A stretch of DNA of 64,000 nucleotides, from assembly GCA_023423535.1 (NCBI GenBank), contig JAFAFL010000041.1, forward strand, positions 21,353 to 85,352, given 5' to 3'. Source of the DNA: Pseudomonadota bacterium (lineage in GTDB: Bacteria > Myxococcota > Myxococcia > Myxococcales > Myxococcaceae). Made by a program: the position numbers and the translations under genes. Each line of letters starts with the position of its first letter. Position 1 is the stretch's first letter. The notes beneath the pieces were generated by a model, which saw only the letters and a program-made list of their open reading frames with translations, made no database searches and was not told the DNA's origin. Shown piece after piece: positions 15,154-24,528 of this stretch.

Positions 15154-16140
15154 ATGTCGCGCGACGACCCCAACCGCAGCCTCGACGAAGGACTCCGCCG
15201 GATGCAGGACGCGCTGGGACGGGCGCTCTCCACCGGCGCCACCGAGCTCGATCGCTGGGCAAAGGGCGAGCCCACCCGTCAGGAGCGTGAGCGGATGGAG
15301 CGTCAGCGTCGCAAGAAGGAGAAGAAGCTCGAGGAGCTGCGCGGCCGCTCTCCGGCCACCGGCGGCGTGATGCTCGTGGCGGCGGTGGTGCTGGTGGTGC
15401 TCGCCTTCATCACCCCGCTCTGGTGGCTGGTGTTCGTCGCGCTGGGCCTCGGCATCGGCGGGGTGAGCCAGTTCGGCGCGGACAACGAGATCGCGCGGCT
15501 CGAGCGGGAGCTGGGCCTCGCGCCGGATCCGGCGGAGGAGGCGCGGCGGCTGGCGGAGAGCAACCCCTCGCTCGCCCGGCTCAAGCGCGTGGACGAGCTG
15601 GCGGCGATGCTCTCCCGCGAGCTGACCGAGGGCCCCGAGGCGCTGCGCCTGCTCGTCGCCCGCCCGAAGGAGACGGTGGAGAGCATCCGCAAGGGCTGTC
15701 ACGCGCTGGCGGAGCGGGAGGGGCAGCTGCGCGCCCTGTCGAAGGAGGGCCTCGCGCGGCTGGAGGGCGACCGCAAACAGCTCACCGCGCGGCGGGACGC
15801 GGAGCGCGATCCGGTGACGAAGGAGCGGCTCTCCGCGGCGCTGGCGGCGATGGACGAGCAGCACCGGCAGCAGGCGGAGCTCGAGTCCCGCGCCAACCGC
15901 CTGGAGGCCGAGCAGGTGCGCCTCGCCTGGAGCCTCGAGGGCCTCTACACCCAGGTGGTGAAGGCGCGGACCTCGATCGGCGAGGGCGGTGCGGCGCCGG
16001 TGGAGGAGGCGCGGGTGCGCAGCGAGCTCGAGCGGCTGACGACCGAGGTTTCGGCGGTGGCCCAGGCGCTGGAAGAGGTGTCGGGCGTCGACGCGGGGAC
16101 CGAACGGCTCGGCGGCCCGGCGCGCGATCGCACCCGCTGA
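15154..16140 (+). CDS. Membrane-anchored coiled-coil protein, uncharacterised
   Basis: The 328-residue product has a charged N-terminal helix (residues 41-65, mostly Arg, Lys and Glu) and a hydrophobic hairpin of two helices (about 71-87 and 89-105) with a tight turn. Long amphipathic helices with heptad character fill residues 112-310. It has no signal peptide and no catalytic motif that I recognise. The layout suggests a cytoplasmic coiled coil held at the inner membrane. Toxic-anion-resistance (TelA-like) and PspA-like scaffolds have similar composition, but I cannot assign either. It sits directly before atpD, with a 113-nt gap that probably carries the atpD promoter. Confidence 0.75.
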   Translation: MSRDDPNRSLDEGLRRMQDALGRALSTGATELDRWAKGEPTRQERERMERQRRKKEKKLEELRGRSPATGGVMLVAAVVLVVLAFITPLWWLVFVALGLGIGGVSQFGADNEIARLERELGLAPDPAEEARRLAESNPSLARLKRVDELAAMLSRELTEGPEALRLLVARPKETVESIRKGCHALAEREGQLRALSKEGLARLEGDRKQLTARRDAERDPVTKERLSAALAAMDEQHRQQAELESRANRLEAEQVRLAWSLEGLYTQVVKARTSIGEGGAAPVEEARVRSELERLTTEVSAVAQALEEVSGVDAGTERLGGPARDRTR

Positions 16141-16253
16141 TCGGCGCATCAGTTCCTCTTGTGCCACCCGCGCGCCTTCCTTCCTTGACCGACCGGGGTC
16201 CTACCTCTAGGTTGCGCGCGCTTTTTCGACCCCCCTCGAAGGACGTACAGAAG

Positions 16254-17696
16254 ATGGCAACCGCACACGTACCTGGCCGCATCACGCAGGTCCTCGGGCC
16301 GGTGGTGGACGTGGAGTTCCCGCCCGGCGCGCTCCCGGAGATCCTCACCGCCCTCACGGTGACGAACGCGAACGTCTCCTCGGAGAAGGACAACCTCACC
16401 GTCGAGGTGGCGCAGCACCTGGGCGAGAACACCGCGCGCTGCATCGCGATGGACTCCACCGAGGGTCTGGCCCGCGGGCAGGTCGTCACCAACACCGGCG
16501 CGCCCATCCAGGTGCCGGTGGGCAAGGCCACGCTCGGCCGGATCATGAACGTCGTCGGCGCGCCGGTGGACGAGAAGGGCCCGGTGAAGGCGGAGAAGTA
16601 CTACCCCATCCACCGCGCGCCGCCGCAGTTCGTCGAGCAGAGCACCAACGTCCAGATGTTCGAGACGGGCATCAAGGTCATCGACCTGCTCTGCCCCTAC
16701 ACCCGCGGTGGCAAGACCGGCCTCTTCGGCGGCGCCGGCGTGGGCAAGACGGTGCTCCTGATGGAGCTCATCCGCAACGCGGCGATCGAGAAGGGCGGCT
16801 TCTCCGTGTTCGCCGGCGTCGGCGAGCGCACCCGCGAGGGCAACGACCTCTACAAGGAGTTCCAGGAGGGTGGCGTGATCAACCTCCAGGACCTCACCAA
16901 GAGCCAGGCCGTGCTCGTGTACGGGCAGATGAACGAGCCGCCCGGAGCCCGCGCGCGCGTGGCGCTCTCCGCGCTCTCCATGGCGGAGTACTTCCGCGAC
17001 GAAGAGGGCCGTGACGTGCTCCTCTTCGTGGACAACATCTTCCGCTTCACCCAGGCGGGCTCCGAGGTGTCGGCGCTCCTCGGCCGTATCCCCTCGGCGG
17101 TCGGTTACCAGCCGACGCTGGCCACGGAGATGGGCGGTCTGCAGGAGCGGATCACCTCCACCGTGAAGGGCTCCATCACGTCCGTGCAGGCCATCTACGT
17201 GCCCGCCGACGACCTGACCGACCCCGCGCCGGCGACGGCGTTCGCCCACCTCGACGCGACGACGGTGCTCTCCCGCGCCATCGCCGAGCTGGCGATCTTC
17301 CCCGCCGTGGACCCGCTCGACTCCACCAGCCGCATCCTTGACCCGGGCGTGGTCGGCGCCGAGCACTACGCGGTCGCGCGCAAGGTGCAGGGCATCCTCC
17401 AGCGCTACAAGGAGCTGCAGGACATCATCGCCATCCTCGGCATGGACGAGCTCTCCGAGGACGACAAGCTCGTCGTCGCGCGGGCGCGGAAGATCCAGCG
17501 CTTCCTCTCGCAGCCGTTCTTCGTGGCGGAGGTCTTCACCGGCAAGCCGGGCCGCTACGTGAAGCTCTCGGACACCATCAAGGGGTTCCAGGAGATCGCG
17601 GACGGCAAGCACGACGACATCCCCGAGTCCGCCTTCTACATGGCCGGCGGCATCGAAGAGGTCCTCGAGAACGCGCGCAAGGCGGCGGCGGCCTAG
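16254..17696 (+). CDS. atpD: ATP synthase F1 subunit beta
   Basis: The start at 16254 (MATAHVPGRITQVLGPVVDV) is the canonical beta-subunit N-terminus. The reading frame is open much farther upstream, but that part is antisense-like and is not included. The 480-residue catalytic subunit has the P-loop GGAGVGKT (159-166), GERTREGNDLYKEF, the Walker B strand DVLLFVDNIFRFTQAGSEVS and the DELSEDD loop that follows AILGM. It catalyses ATP synthesis at the F1 head. atpC follows after 30 nt, which indicates an atpDC operon. Confidence 0.98.
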   Translation: MATAHVPGRITQVLGPVVDVEFPPGALPEILTALTVTNANVSSEKDNLTVEVAQHLGENTARCIAMDSTEGLARGQVVTNTGAPIQVPVGKATLGRIMNVVGAPVDEKGPVKAEKYYPIHRAPPQFVEQSTNVQMFETGIKVIDLLCPYTRGGKTGLFGGAGVGKTVLLMELIRNAAIEKGGFSVFAGVGERTREGNDLYKEFQEGGVINLQDLTKSQAVLVYGQMNEPPGARARVALSALSMAEYFRDEEGRDVLLFVDNIFRFTQAGSEVSALLGRIPSAVGYQPTLATEMGGLQERITSTVKGSITSVQAIYVPADDLTDPAPATAFAHLDATTVLSRAIAELAIFPAVDPLDSTSRILDPGVVGAEHYAVARKVQGILQRYKELQDIIAILGMDELSEDDKLVVARARKIQRFLSQPFFVAEVFTGKPGRYVKLSDTIKGFQEIADGKHDDIPESAFYMAGGIEEVLENARKAAAA

Positions 17697-17726
17697 GCCG
17701 TCAGCCCTCTTGGAAAGGAGTAGCGG

Positions 17727-18131
17727 ATGGCCAGGCTGACCGTGGAGATCGTCACCCCGGAGAAGCGGATGCTCCAGGCGAGCGCGGACGAGGCGATCGT
17801 CCCCGGCGCGAAGGGGCTGTTCGGGGTGCGTCCGGGGCACACGCCGTTCCTGTCGGTGGTGGAGCCGGGCGCGCTGACCGTGCGCGAGGGCGGCCGGGAC
17901 ACGGTGTGGTTCGTGGCCGGCGGCTTCGTCACCGTGGCGGCGGACCACGTCCGGGTGCTGGCGGACTACGCCGAGCCCGCCGAGGGCATCGACGCGGCGG
18001 ACGCCCGCCGGCGCATGGAGGAGGCCCAGGGCCGGATGCGCGGGATGACCCCCGACGACGCGAAGTTCCAGCTCGAGGCCTCCACCGTGAAGCGCGAGAC
18101 CGCCCGCATGGCGCTCGCGTCGCGCCGGTAG
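17727..18131 (+). CDS. atpC: ATP synthase F1 subunit epsilon
   Basis: The 134-residue epsilon subunit has the N-terminal beta-sandwich (VEIVTPEKRMLQASADEAIVP, then GLFGVRPGHTPFLSVVEPGA) and a shorter C-terminal helical hairpin. It links the F1 rotor to the c-ring and can inhibit hydrolysis. GGAAAGGAGTAGCGG before the ATG supplies a strong ribosome site. A hairpin terminator lies 40 nt after the stop. Confidence 0.96.
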   Translation: MARLTVEIVTPEKRMLQASADEAIVPGAKGLFGVRPGHTPFLSVVEPGALTVREGGRDTVWFVAGGFVTVAADHVRVLADYAEPAEGIDAADARRRMEEAQGRMRGMTPDDAKFQLEASTVKRETARMALASRR

Positions 18132-18170
18132 TCGCGGTCCCGAAGCACAGACACCGCTGAAGTGCCCAGC

Positions 18171-18200
18171 CGCCCCTTCCCGGACACCCGGGAGGGGGCG
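18171..18200 (+). terminator. Hairpin terminator between atpC and the convergent exporter gene
   Basis: CGCCCCTTCCCGG and CCGGGAGGGGGCG form a 13-bp stem, with one T-G pair, around the loop ACAC. There is no long T tract downstream on either strand. Its position between convergent genes favours a bidirectional terminator. Confidence 0.55.
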
Positions 18201-18239
18201 TCGGCGTTTGGGGGCGACTGGCTCCAGCCGCGCGTGCGC

Positions 18240-19523
18240 CTACAGCGGCCGGCGCGGGTTCACGAGGTCGTTGGAGAGCAGCAACCCGGCCACGAGGCCC
18301 ACCGCGACGAGGACCATGGTGAACGCGGTCTGCACGCCGGTGAGGACGTCGTGGGCCATCAGCGAGGAGAGGCTGCGGAAGCCGATGCTCCCGGGCACGA
18401 GGAGGATGATGCCGGGGAAGAGCGGCACCACCGCCGGCCGGTCGAGGAACCGCGCGTAGGCGTTGGAGGCGCTGCCCACGAGCACCGCGCCCACGAACAC
18501 GCCCAGCTCCGGTCCGAGCATCGCCGAGCCCGCGCGCGCGCCCCAGAACCCGAGCGTGGCCACCGCCATCACCCAGGGGAGGTCGCGCGGGTTCACGCTG
18601 AAGAGGACGGCGAAGGTGGAGGTGGCGACGAGCAGCGCGGCGAGGCTCACCCACGCGGGCAGCGGCGCGGCGACCGCCGCCGGCACCGGCCCGAAGGCCA
18701 GCTCCACGCAGCGCGTCCCCAGCGCCACCCCGAACGCGAGCGTGAACAGCGCCATCAGCGCGGAGGTCAGCCTCGCGGAACCCGACGCGAGGTGTCCGGT
18801 GGCGATCTCGGTGATCGCGGTGGTCAGCGTGTAGCCGGGCAGCAGCGCCACCAGCCCGGCGAGCACCGCCACCGGGACGATGACCGGGCCGGCGAAGCGC
18901 GCGGCGAGCGAGGCGATGACCGCGGCGCACACCGCGGCAGCAGGCTCGAAGGCGCGCCAGGGGCGCTGGCTGTTGCCGGCGAAGAGCGCGAGCAGGCCGG
19001 TACAGAGGCCGATGAGCAGCGCCACCGCCACCTCGCGGACGCCGGCGCCGAAGAATACGGAAGCGGCCGCGGAGTTCAGCGCGAAGCAGGCGGTGATCAG
19101 CGCCGGCCGGTACTTCGGCGGCGCGGTCTCGATCGCCTCCACCCGGCGGAGGCCCTCGGCCGGGGTCACCGCGCCGTTGGCCACGCCGGTGGAGACCGCG
19201 TCGAGGTCCGCCAGCCGCCCGAGGTCGGTGCCGCCGGAGCCCACCCGGATGAGGTGCACCTGCGAGCGCGTGTCACCCGTGAAGGAGGCGAACATCGCGG
19301 TGGGGGTGGAGAAGAAGGTCCCCTCGAGGCCCAGGCGGCGGGACAGGCCCTGCATCGCCTCCTCGAGCCGGTAGGAGGGGATGCCGCGGGTGTGCAGCGC
19401 GCGCCCCAGCCGCAGCACGAAGGCCGCCGAGTCGGAGTCGGGCGGCGTGACCGTGCGGAGCACCGGAGAGGGGAGCGCGGCACCCGCGACACGAGCAGAG
19501 GAGCTGGAGGACGGCACGGCCAT
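18240..19523 (-). CDS. ThrE-like threonine/serine exporter family protein
   Basis: The start at 19523 (MAVPSSSSSARV) follows a rejected 25-codon extension. The 427-residue protein has a soluble N-terminal region of about 140 residues (FVLRLGRALHTRGIPSYRLE, GTFFSTPTAMFASF), which in the ThrE/DUF1212 family carries a hydrolase-like segment. About ten hydrophobic helices follow, split into ThrE and ThrE-2 halves. Family members export threonine or serine across the inner membrane. Both halves are fused here, as in Corynebacterium ThrE. The substrate is unproven. Confidence 0.85.
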   Translation of the reverse strand: MAVPSSSSSARVAGAALPSPVLRTVTPPDSDSAAFVLRLGRALHTRGIPSYRLEEAMQGLSRRLGLEGTFFSTPTAMFASFTGDTRSQVHLIRVGSGGTDLGRLADLDAVSTGVANGAVTPAEGLRRVEAIETAPPKYRPALITACFALNSAAASVFFGAGVREVAVALLIGLCTGLLALFAGNSQRPWRAFEPAAAVCAAVIASLAARFAGPVIVPVAVLAGLVALLPGYTLTTAITEIATGHLASGSARLTSALMALFTLAFGVALGTRCVELAFGPVPAAVAAPLPAWVSLAALLVATSTFAVLFSVNPRDLPWVMAVATLGFWGARAGSAMLGPELGVFVGAVLVGSASNAYARFLDRPAVVPLFPGIILLVPGSIGFRSLSSLMAHDVLTGVQTAFTMVLVAVGLVAGLLLSNDLVNPRRPL

Positions 19524-19678
19524 GGAACGCCGCGCGAGTACCCCGTGCTCCCGCATACCGCCAGTGCCATCGAGGTGACGCGCTCGGCTCGCCTGCAAGG
19601 CCGCTTACCGGCCGGTCGCCTCACCCGCCCGGCCGTCAGGAAACTCGCCTGCGGAGTGAAGGTGGCTACGATCCTCCC

Positions 19679-19912
19679 GTGAGCATCGCCGCCCTGAGAG
19701 AACGCCTGCGGACCGCGCGCGAAGACGAGCGCATCACCCTCCCGGAGGTCGAGTCGCTGCTGCGCGCCGCGTTCGCCGACCGCTCGCTGAACGAGATGGA
19801 GGAGATGTTCCTGCGCGCGGCGCTCGAGGCCCACGGGCCCTACTTCGAGGACGACGCGCGCGAGGCGCTGCAGAAGTTCCTCGAGGCGAACCCGCCGCGG
19901 AAGTTGCCCTAG
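19679..19912 (+). CDS. Small helical hypothetical protein
   Basis: The 77-residue product is read from a GTG start and is a soluble, mostly helical, charged protein. It contains two EF-like or helical-repeat segments (ITLPEVESLLRAAFADRSLN and EMEEMFLRAALEAHGPYFED) and a short C-terminal tail. No cysteine, signal peptide or known motif is seen. It is divergent from the ThrE-like gene (155 nt apart) and convergent with the zinc-ribbon gene (21 nt). No function is assigned. Confidence 0.6.
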   Translation: MSIAALRERLRTAREDERITLPEVESLLRAAFADRSLNEMEEMFLRAALEAHGPYFEDDAREALQKFLEANPPRKLP

Positions 19913-19933
19913 CCTCGGCCTCGGGAACGCCCT

Positions 19934-20998
19934 TCACCAGCGCCGTCCGAAGCGGGCGCGCCAGGCGTCGGTGGTGCGCGGCCTCGTCAGCCAGTCGGTG
20001 AAGGTGTCGAAGGCGCGCCACAGCGCGAGCGCCGGCGCACTCTGCGCGCTCTCCTCGAGGTAGCGCTCCGGCCAGACGAAGCGGCGCACGCCCTCCGCCG
20101 ACGCGAAGGTGCTCCAGCAGCCCTCGCAGGCCCAGACCCGCACCGGACGGTCTCCCCAGCGCATCGGGTTCATCGGCGCCGCGCACACCGCGCAGGGCGG
20201 CTTCCCCTCCGGCTCCGGCGAGACGAGCGACTCGGGCGCGCTCCACCCGCCGGGCCTTCCTGAGAGGAACTGAGGCAGCCCACCGCGCGAGAAGAAGAGG
20301 CCTTCGCACTTCGTGCAGCGATGGAAACCCTGGCCCTCGTGCGACACCGCCTCGAAGAAGCGCGAGCGGCAGGCGGGACAGGCCCCGGTCGGCGCCTTCG
20401 GCTGGGCAGCCCTTCGCGCGAAGCCCGCGTGCGGGGCCGGAGGGGGCAGTGGCGCGGTCGATGGACGGGCAGGTGACTCGCGCACCGCTGGCGGTGAGGG
20501 CGGCTCAGCGGGCCGCGCAGAGGCCTCTGACGCGACCTGCGCGGGCGGGGGCTCCAGCCGGACCGCGGGCACGCCGGCCGGCGGCGTGGGCAGCAGATCC
20601 GGTCGCTCGCCGATGGGACCGCCCGCCTCCGCCAGCGACTCCAGCTCCTCGAGGTCCTCGGGGATGTCCTCCACCGAGAGGATGTAGGAGAGCAGCGTGC
20701 CCGGCACCCACGCGCCGCCGCAGCGGGCGCAGCCGGCGAGCAGGTGCCCCGCCTCGTCGCGCTCGACCAGCCGCCCGCTCACGCACCGAGGGCAGGCGCT
20801 GCGCGCGGGGATCTTCTCGTCACCGGTCGGCGGCAGGTAGCGCTGCTGCATCCCGCGCGTGGCCTGCAGCGCCTCGCCCATCAGCCGCTGCAGCTCGCCG
20901 GGGTCGAACCACATCCCCAGGCACCGCGGACACTCGTCGAGCTCGAGCCCACCCACCTTCAGCTCGATGAGGAGGGTGGGGCACGTCGGACATTGCAT
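19934..20998 (-). CDS. Multi-zinc-ribbon protein (TFIIB-type zinc fingers)
   Basis: The 354-residue protein contains four C-x2-C...C-x2-C ribbons. Two are near the N-terminus (CPTC with CPRC, then CPRC with CARC). A Pro/Ala-rich linker occupies about 130-215, and two more ribbons follow (CPAC with CTKC, CAVC with CEGC). The first pair, with LDECPRCLGMWFDPGEL and GCARCGGAWVPGTLL, matches the zf-TFIIB pattern seen in many bacterial proteins of unknown role. No catalytic domain is visible. It may bind nucleic acid or scaffold other proteins; no target is suggested by the neighbours. Confidence 0.78.
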   Translation of the reverse strand: MQCPTCPTLLIELKVGGLELDECPRCLGMWFDPGELQRLMGEALQATRGMQQRYLPPTGDEKIPARSACPRCVSGRLVERDEAGHLLAGCARCGGAWVPGTLLSYILSVEDIPEDLEELESLAEAGGPIGERPDLLPTPPAGVPAVRLEPPPAQVASEASARPAEPPSPPAVRESPARPSTAPLPPPAPHAGFARRAAQPKAPTGACPACRSRFFEAVSHEGQGFHRCTKCEGLFFSRGGLPQFLSGRPGGWSAPESLVSPEPEGKPPCAVCAAPMNPMRWGDRPVRVWACEGCWSTFASAEGVRRFVWPERYLEESAQSAPALALWRAFDTFTDWLTRPRTTDAWRARFGRRW

Positions 20999-21130
20999 GG
21001 GGCGATTCTAGCCGCACGTGTGTGCAGACGCGGTGGCCGAGGCACGGCAGGCCGTCGCCTCCCTCGCGGCGCGGGAGGGGCTACCTCGAGCTGCAGGCGC
21101 ACCCTCGCGCCGCACGGAAGGGAGCTGGCG

Positions 21131-22186
21131 ATGAAGGCGCTCGTCTACGAAGGCCCCGGAAAGAAGCAGTGGAAGGACGTCCCCGACCCGAAGCTCAGGC
21201 ACGTGCGCGACGCGATCGTCCGCATCGACACCACCACCATCTGCGGCACCGACCTGCACATCCTCAAGGGCGACGTCCCCGCGGTGACGCCCGGGCGCGT
21301 CCTCGGCCACGAGGGGGTGGGGACGATCACCGAGCTCGGCGAGGCGGTGACGAACTTCAAGGTCGGCGACCGGGTGATCGTCTCCTGCATCAAGTCGTGC
21401 GGACAGTGCCCCTTCTGCCGGAAGGGGATCTACGCGCACTGCCTCGGCAGCGAAGGCACCTCGGGGATCGGCTGGATCTTCGGCCACCTCATCGACGGCA
21501 CCCAGGCGGAGTTTGTCCGCGTCCCCTACGCCGACACCTCGCTCCACCCGCTGCCGGAGAACGTGCCCGGCGAACAGGGCGCGCTGCTGAGCGACATCCT
21601 CCCCACCGGGTTCGAGATCGGCGTGCAGTACGGCCGCGTGGCGCCGGGCGACGTGGTGGCGGTGGTGGGCGCAGGACCCATCGGCCTCGCGGTCATCACC
21701 ACCGCGAGCCTCTACGGCGCGGCAAAGGTCATCGCCATCGACCTCGATCAGAATCGCATCGAGCAGGCGCAGCGCTTCGGCGCCACCCACGGGGTGAACT
21801 CGAAGGACGCGGACTGGAAGAAGAAGGTCCTCGCCGAGACCGACGGCTGGGGCGTGGACGTGGCGGTGGAGGCGGTGGGCATCCCCGCGACCTTCGACAT
21901 GTGCACGGAGCTCGTGCGCCCCGGCGGCAGCGTGGCCAACGTCGGCGTGCACGGAAAGCCGGTGGAGCTCCCGCTGCAGAAGCTCTGGATCCACAACATC
22001 AACATCTCGATGGGGCTGGTGAACACGAACACCACCCCGATGCTGCTGAAGCTCGTCTCCAGCGGGAAGCTCGACGTCGGCGGCTTCATCAGCCACCGCT
22101 TCGGCCTCCACGACATGATGAAGGCCTACGACACCTTCGGCAGGGCGGCGGAGACGAAGGCGCTGAAGGTCATCCTCGAGCGCTGA
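21131..22186 (+). CDS. Zinc-dependent alcohol dehydrogenase
   Basis: This 351-residue medium-chain dehydrogenase starts at 21131 after the site AAGGGAG. Catalytic zinc ligands are C38 (ICGTDLH) and H60/E61 (LGHEGVG). The structural zinc cysteines are C90, C93, C96 and C104. The nucleotide loop VVGAGPIGLA and the strand ending VIAIDLDQNRIE point to NAD(H). The N-terminus MKALVYEGPGKKQWKDVPDP resembles isopropanol and zinc-type alcohol dehydrogenases. The alcohol or aldehyde substrate is not determined. Confidence 0.92.
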   Translation: MKALVYEGPGKKQWKDVPDPKLRHVRDAIVRIDTTTICGTDLHILKGDVPAVTPGRVLGHEGVGTITELGEAVTNFKVGDRVIVSCIKSCGQCPFCRKGIYAHCLGSEGTSGIGWIFGHLIDGTQAEFVRVPYADTSLHPLPENVPGEQGALLSDILPTGFEIGVQYGRVAPGDVVAVVGAGPIGLAVITTASLYGAAKVIAIDLDQNRIEQAQRFGATHGVNSKDADWKKKVLAETDGWGVDVAVEAVGIPATFDMCTELVRPGGSVANVGVHGKPVELPLQKLWIHNINISMGLVNTNTTPMLLKLVSSGKLDVGGFISHRFGLHDMMKAYDTFGRAAETKALKVILER

Positions 22187-22218
22187 CGGTCCACCGCCGC
22201 GTGCGTCGTCCCGTCGCT

Positions 22219-24528
22219 CTACGCCGGCTTCGCGCGCGCGTTCTCACCCGAGGTGGAGAGCCCGCCCGCCGAGGCCTCGGCGCTCGCCTGAGCAGTAGCG
22301 GTGGCCGTCGCGGTGGCGTCGGTGCCGGTGCCCTTGCCCGGAACGAGCAGCCCCGGCTGCGGCTTCGTCGTCTCCATCGCGTCGGCGACGAGCTCCACCA
22401 CGTCGAAGACCTTCAGCTTCTCCTCGCGGCCGGTCTCGTTCACGCCGTCGCGGAGCATCGTCATGCAGAAGGGACAGGAGACCGCGATGATGCCCTCGCC
22501 CTCGTTGCCCTTGTAGTCGCCGACCATGCCCGGCTTCTTCTTGTCGGTGGCGTCGGGGAAGGGGACCGACGGATTCGCCGCGTGCGCGAGCGTCAGCGCC
22601 GCCTCGTTCACGCGGTTCTGGTTGATGCGCTGGCCGATGTGCTCCTCCATCCACATCCGACCGCCGCCGGCGCCGCAGCAGAAGCTCTCGCGCTTTGCCC
22701 GCTGCATCTCGATCACCTCGAGCCCGGGGATGCTCTTCAGCGCCTCACGCGGCTCGGCGTAGATGCCGTTGTGCCGGCCCTGGTAGCAGGGGTCGTGGTA
22801 GGTCACGCGCTGCTTCTGCGCGACCGCGTTGCCTGCGCCCGCGCCCGCCGAAGCGCCCTTGCCCAGCGCCGCCATCGCCTGCGAGACCTTGATCCGCCCC
22901 TCGTTGAGGAGCTGGCTCACCAGCTGCGAGTGGGTGATGACCTTGTAGTTGCCGCCGAAGTCCGGGTACTCGTTCTGGATGGTGTTGAAGCAGTGGGGGC
23001 ACTGCGTGATGATCGCCTTCACCCCGAGGCCGTTGAAGAGCTCGACGTTCGTCTTCGCCAGCGTCTGGTAGAGGTACTCGTTGCCGATGCGGCGGGCGCT
23101 GTCGCCGTTGCAGGTCTCGTCCGTGCCCAGCGTGGCGAAGGACACGCCCGCCTCGCGGAGGATCTTCACCATCGCCTTGGACACCTTCTTCAGGCGGTCG
23201 TCGTACGAGCCCGCGCAGCCGACGAAGAAGAGGTACTCGTAGGGCCCGTTGCCGTCGTTCCAGTGCGGCAGCTCGAGGCCCTCGGCCCACTCGCTGCGGC
23301 GGTCCTGGCCGATGCCCCACGGATTGCCCTGGCGCTCCATGCCCTCGAGCACGCGCTGGGCCTCGGGCGGGAAGTCCGCCTCCACCTGCACCTTGTAGCG
23401 GCGCATCTCCACGAGCCGCGGCACGTTCTCGATGAACACCGGACAGGCCTGCTCACACCAGCCGCAGGTCGTGCAGGCCCACACCGTGTCCGGCGAGAGG
23501 ATGTTCGGCACCACCGCCGGCATCTCCCACGCGTTGCCCTGCGCGTCGCGACCGTCCGCGAGCTCGGTCTCGTGGTTCCAGAGCCAGCGCTTGATGTCCT
23601 GGTTCACGCCCTTGTGCGTGAGCGGCTTGCCGGTGATGTACGTCGGGCAGTGCGTCTGGCAGCGGCCGCACTCGGTGCACGAGTACACGTCGAGCACGTT
23701 CTTCCAGTGCAGGTCGGTCGGCTTGTTCGCACCGAACTCCTCGGCCTCGAGGTTCGGGGTGGGCAGCTTCCCCGTCGAGTGCAGGCGCTGGAAGAACACG
23801 TTCGGCAGGCCGGTGATGACGTGGAAGTGCTTCCCCACCGGGAGGAAGTTGAGGAACGTCAGCACGATCACGAGGTGGGTCCAGAAGCCCACGTGCCCGA
23901 GCACCGTGACCAGCCCCTTCGGCAGCGCGCTGAAGAGGATCGCCACCGCGGAGGTGACCGGCTCGTAGGGCGCGAAGCCCTGCCCGAGGTGCACCATGTG
24001 CGCGGCCCCGAACATGAACTCGGTGACCATCAGCCCGCCGATGAAGCCGAGGATCAGCAAGGCCTCCTTCGAGGCGGTCATGCGGTCCGGCTTCACCTTG
24101 ACGCGCAGGTAGAAGTAGTAGGCCACCGCGCCCACCGCGAGCAGCGCGACGATGTCCTTTGCCAGCAGGTAGCCGCGGAAGATCGCGGCCCCGGTGGGAT
24201 GGTCGTCCCAGAACCAGTGCGTGGGCGAGCCGAAGATCTCCAGCGCGCTCTCGCTGAAGCCCATGGCGAAGAGCATGATCGTCCGCGCCTGCACCACGAG
24301 GAACGCGGCGAAGATGAGGACGTGCGCGAGGCCCGGCTTGAACTCCTCCGGGTCCACCATGCGCTTCTGACCGAGCCCGAAGCGGAGGAGGCGGATGAGC
24401 CGCTCGCCGAGCTGGTCGAACCGGTCCACCTTCTTCGTCTTGAAGAGCGCGGTGAGGCGGCCGGCCATGGTGTAGCCGAACAGGGAGACGCCCACGAGGA
24501 GCAGGGCTGCGGTGATGTATGGATTCAT
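22219..24528 (-). CDS. Membrane-bound heterodisulfide reductase-like Fe-S oxidoreductase
   Basis: The start at 24528 (MNPYITAALLLVGVSLFGYT) is preferred to one 45 nt upstream. The 769-residue protein has about five or six N-terminal membrane helices similar to nitrate-reductase gamma (heme b) subunits, with histidines at 109, 177 and 180. Two ferredoxin-type 4Fe-4S motifs follow: CTECGRCQTHCP at 284-295 and CTTCGWCEQACP at 352-363. The C-terminal half holds two CCG cysteine-rich domains (GCAGSYDD near 433 and DETCNG; DPCYQG, FCCGAGGG and CPFC later). This is the GlpC/HdrD-like arrangement for quinone-linked electron transfer, often with electron-transfer flavoprotein, but no etf genes are in view. 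A low-complexity Ala/Thr tail ends the protein. Confidence 0.9.
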   Translation of the reverse strand: MNPYITAALLLVGVSLFGYTMAGRLTALFKTKKVDRFDQLGERLIRLLRFGLGQKRMVDPEEFKPGLAHVLIFAAFLVVQARTIMLFAMGFSESALEIFGSPTHWFWDDHPTGAAIFRGYLLAKDIVALLAVGAVAYYFYLRVKVKPDRMTASKEALLILGFIGGLMVTEFMFGAAHMVHLGQGFAPYEPVTSAVAILFSALPKGLVTVLGHVGFWTHLVIVLTFLNFLPVGKHFHVITGLPNVFFQRLHSTGKLPTPNLEAEEFGANKPTDLHWKNVLDVYSCTECGRCQTHCPTYITGKPLTHKGVNQDIKRWLWNHETELADGRDAQGNAWEMPAVVPNILSPDTVWACTTCGWCEQACPVFIENVPRLVEMRRYKVQVEADFPPEAQRVLEGMERQGNPWGIGQDRRSEWAEGLELPHWNDGNGPYEYLFFVGCAGSYDDRLKKVSKAMVKILREAGVSFATLGTDETCNGDSARRIGNEYLYQTLAKTNVELFNGLGVKAIITQCPHCFNTIQNEYPDFGGNYKVITHSQLVSQLLNEGRIKVSQAMAALGKGASAGAGAGNAVAQKQRVTYHDPCYQGRHNGIYAEPREALKSIPGLEVIEMQRAKRESFCCGAGGGRMWMEEHIGQRINQNRVNEAALTLAHAANPSVPFPDATDKKKPGMVGDYKGNEGEGIIAVSCPFCMTMLRDGVNETGREEKLKVFDVVELVADAMETTKPQPGLLVPGKGTGTDATATATATAQASAEASAGGLSTSGENARAKPA

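Noticed and set aside
15423..16253. An upstream extension of atpD
   Set aside because: The extension is another frame of the coiled-coil gene; the atpD N-terminus starts at 16254.
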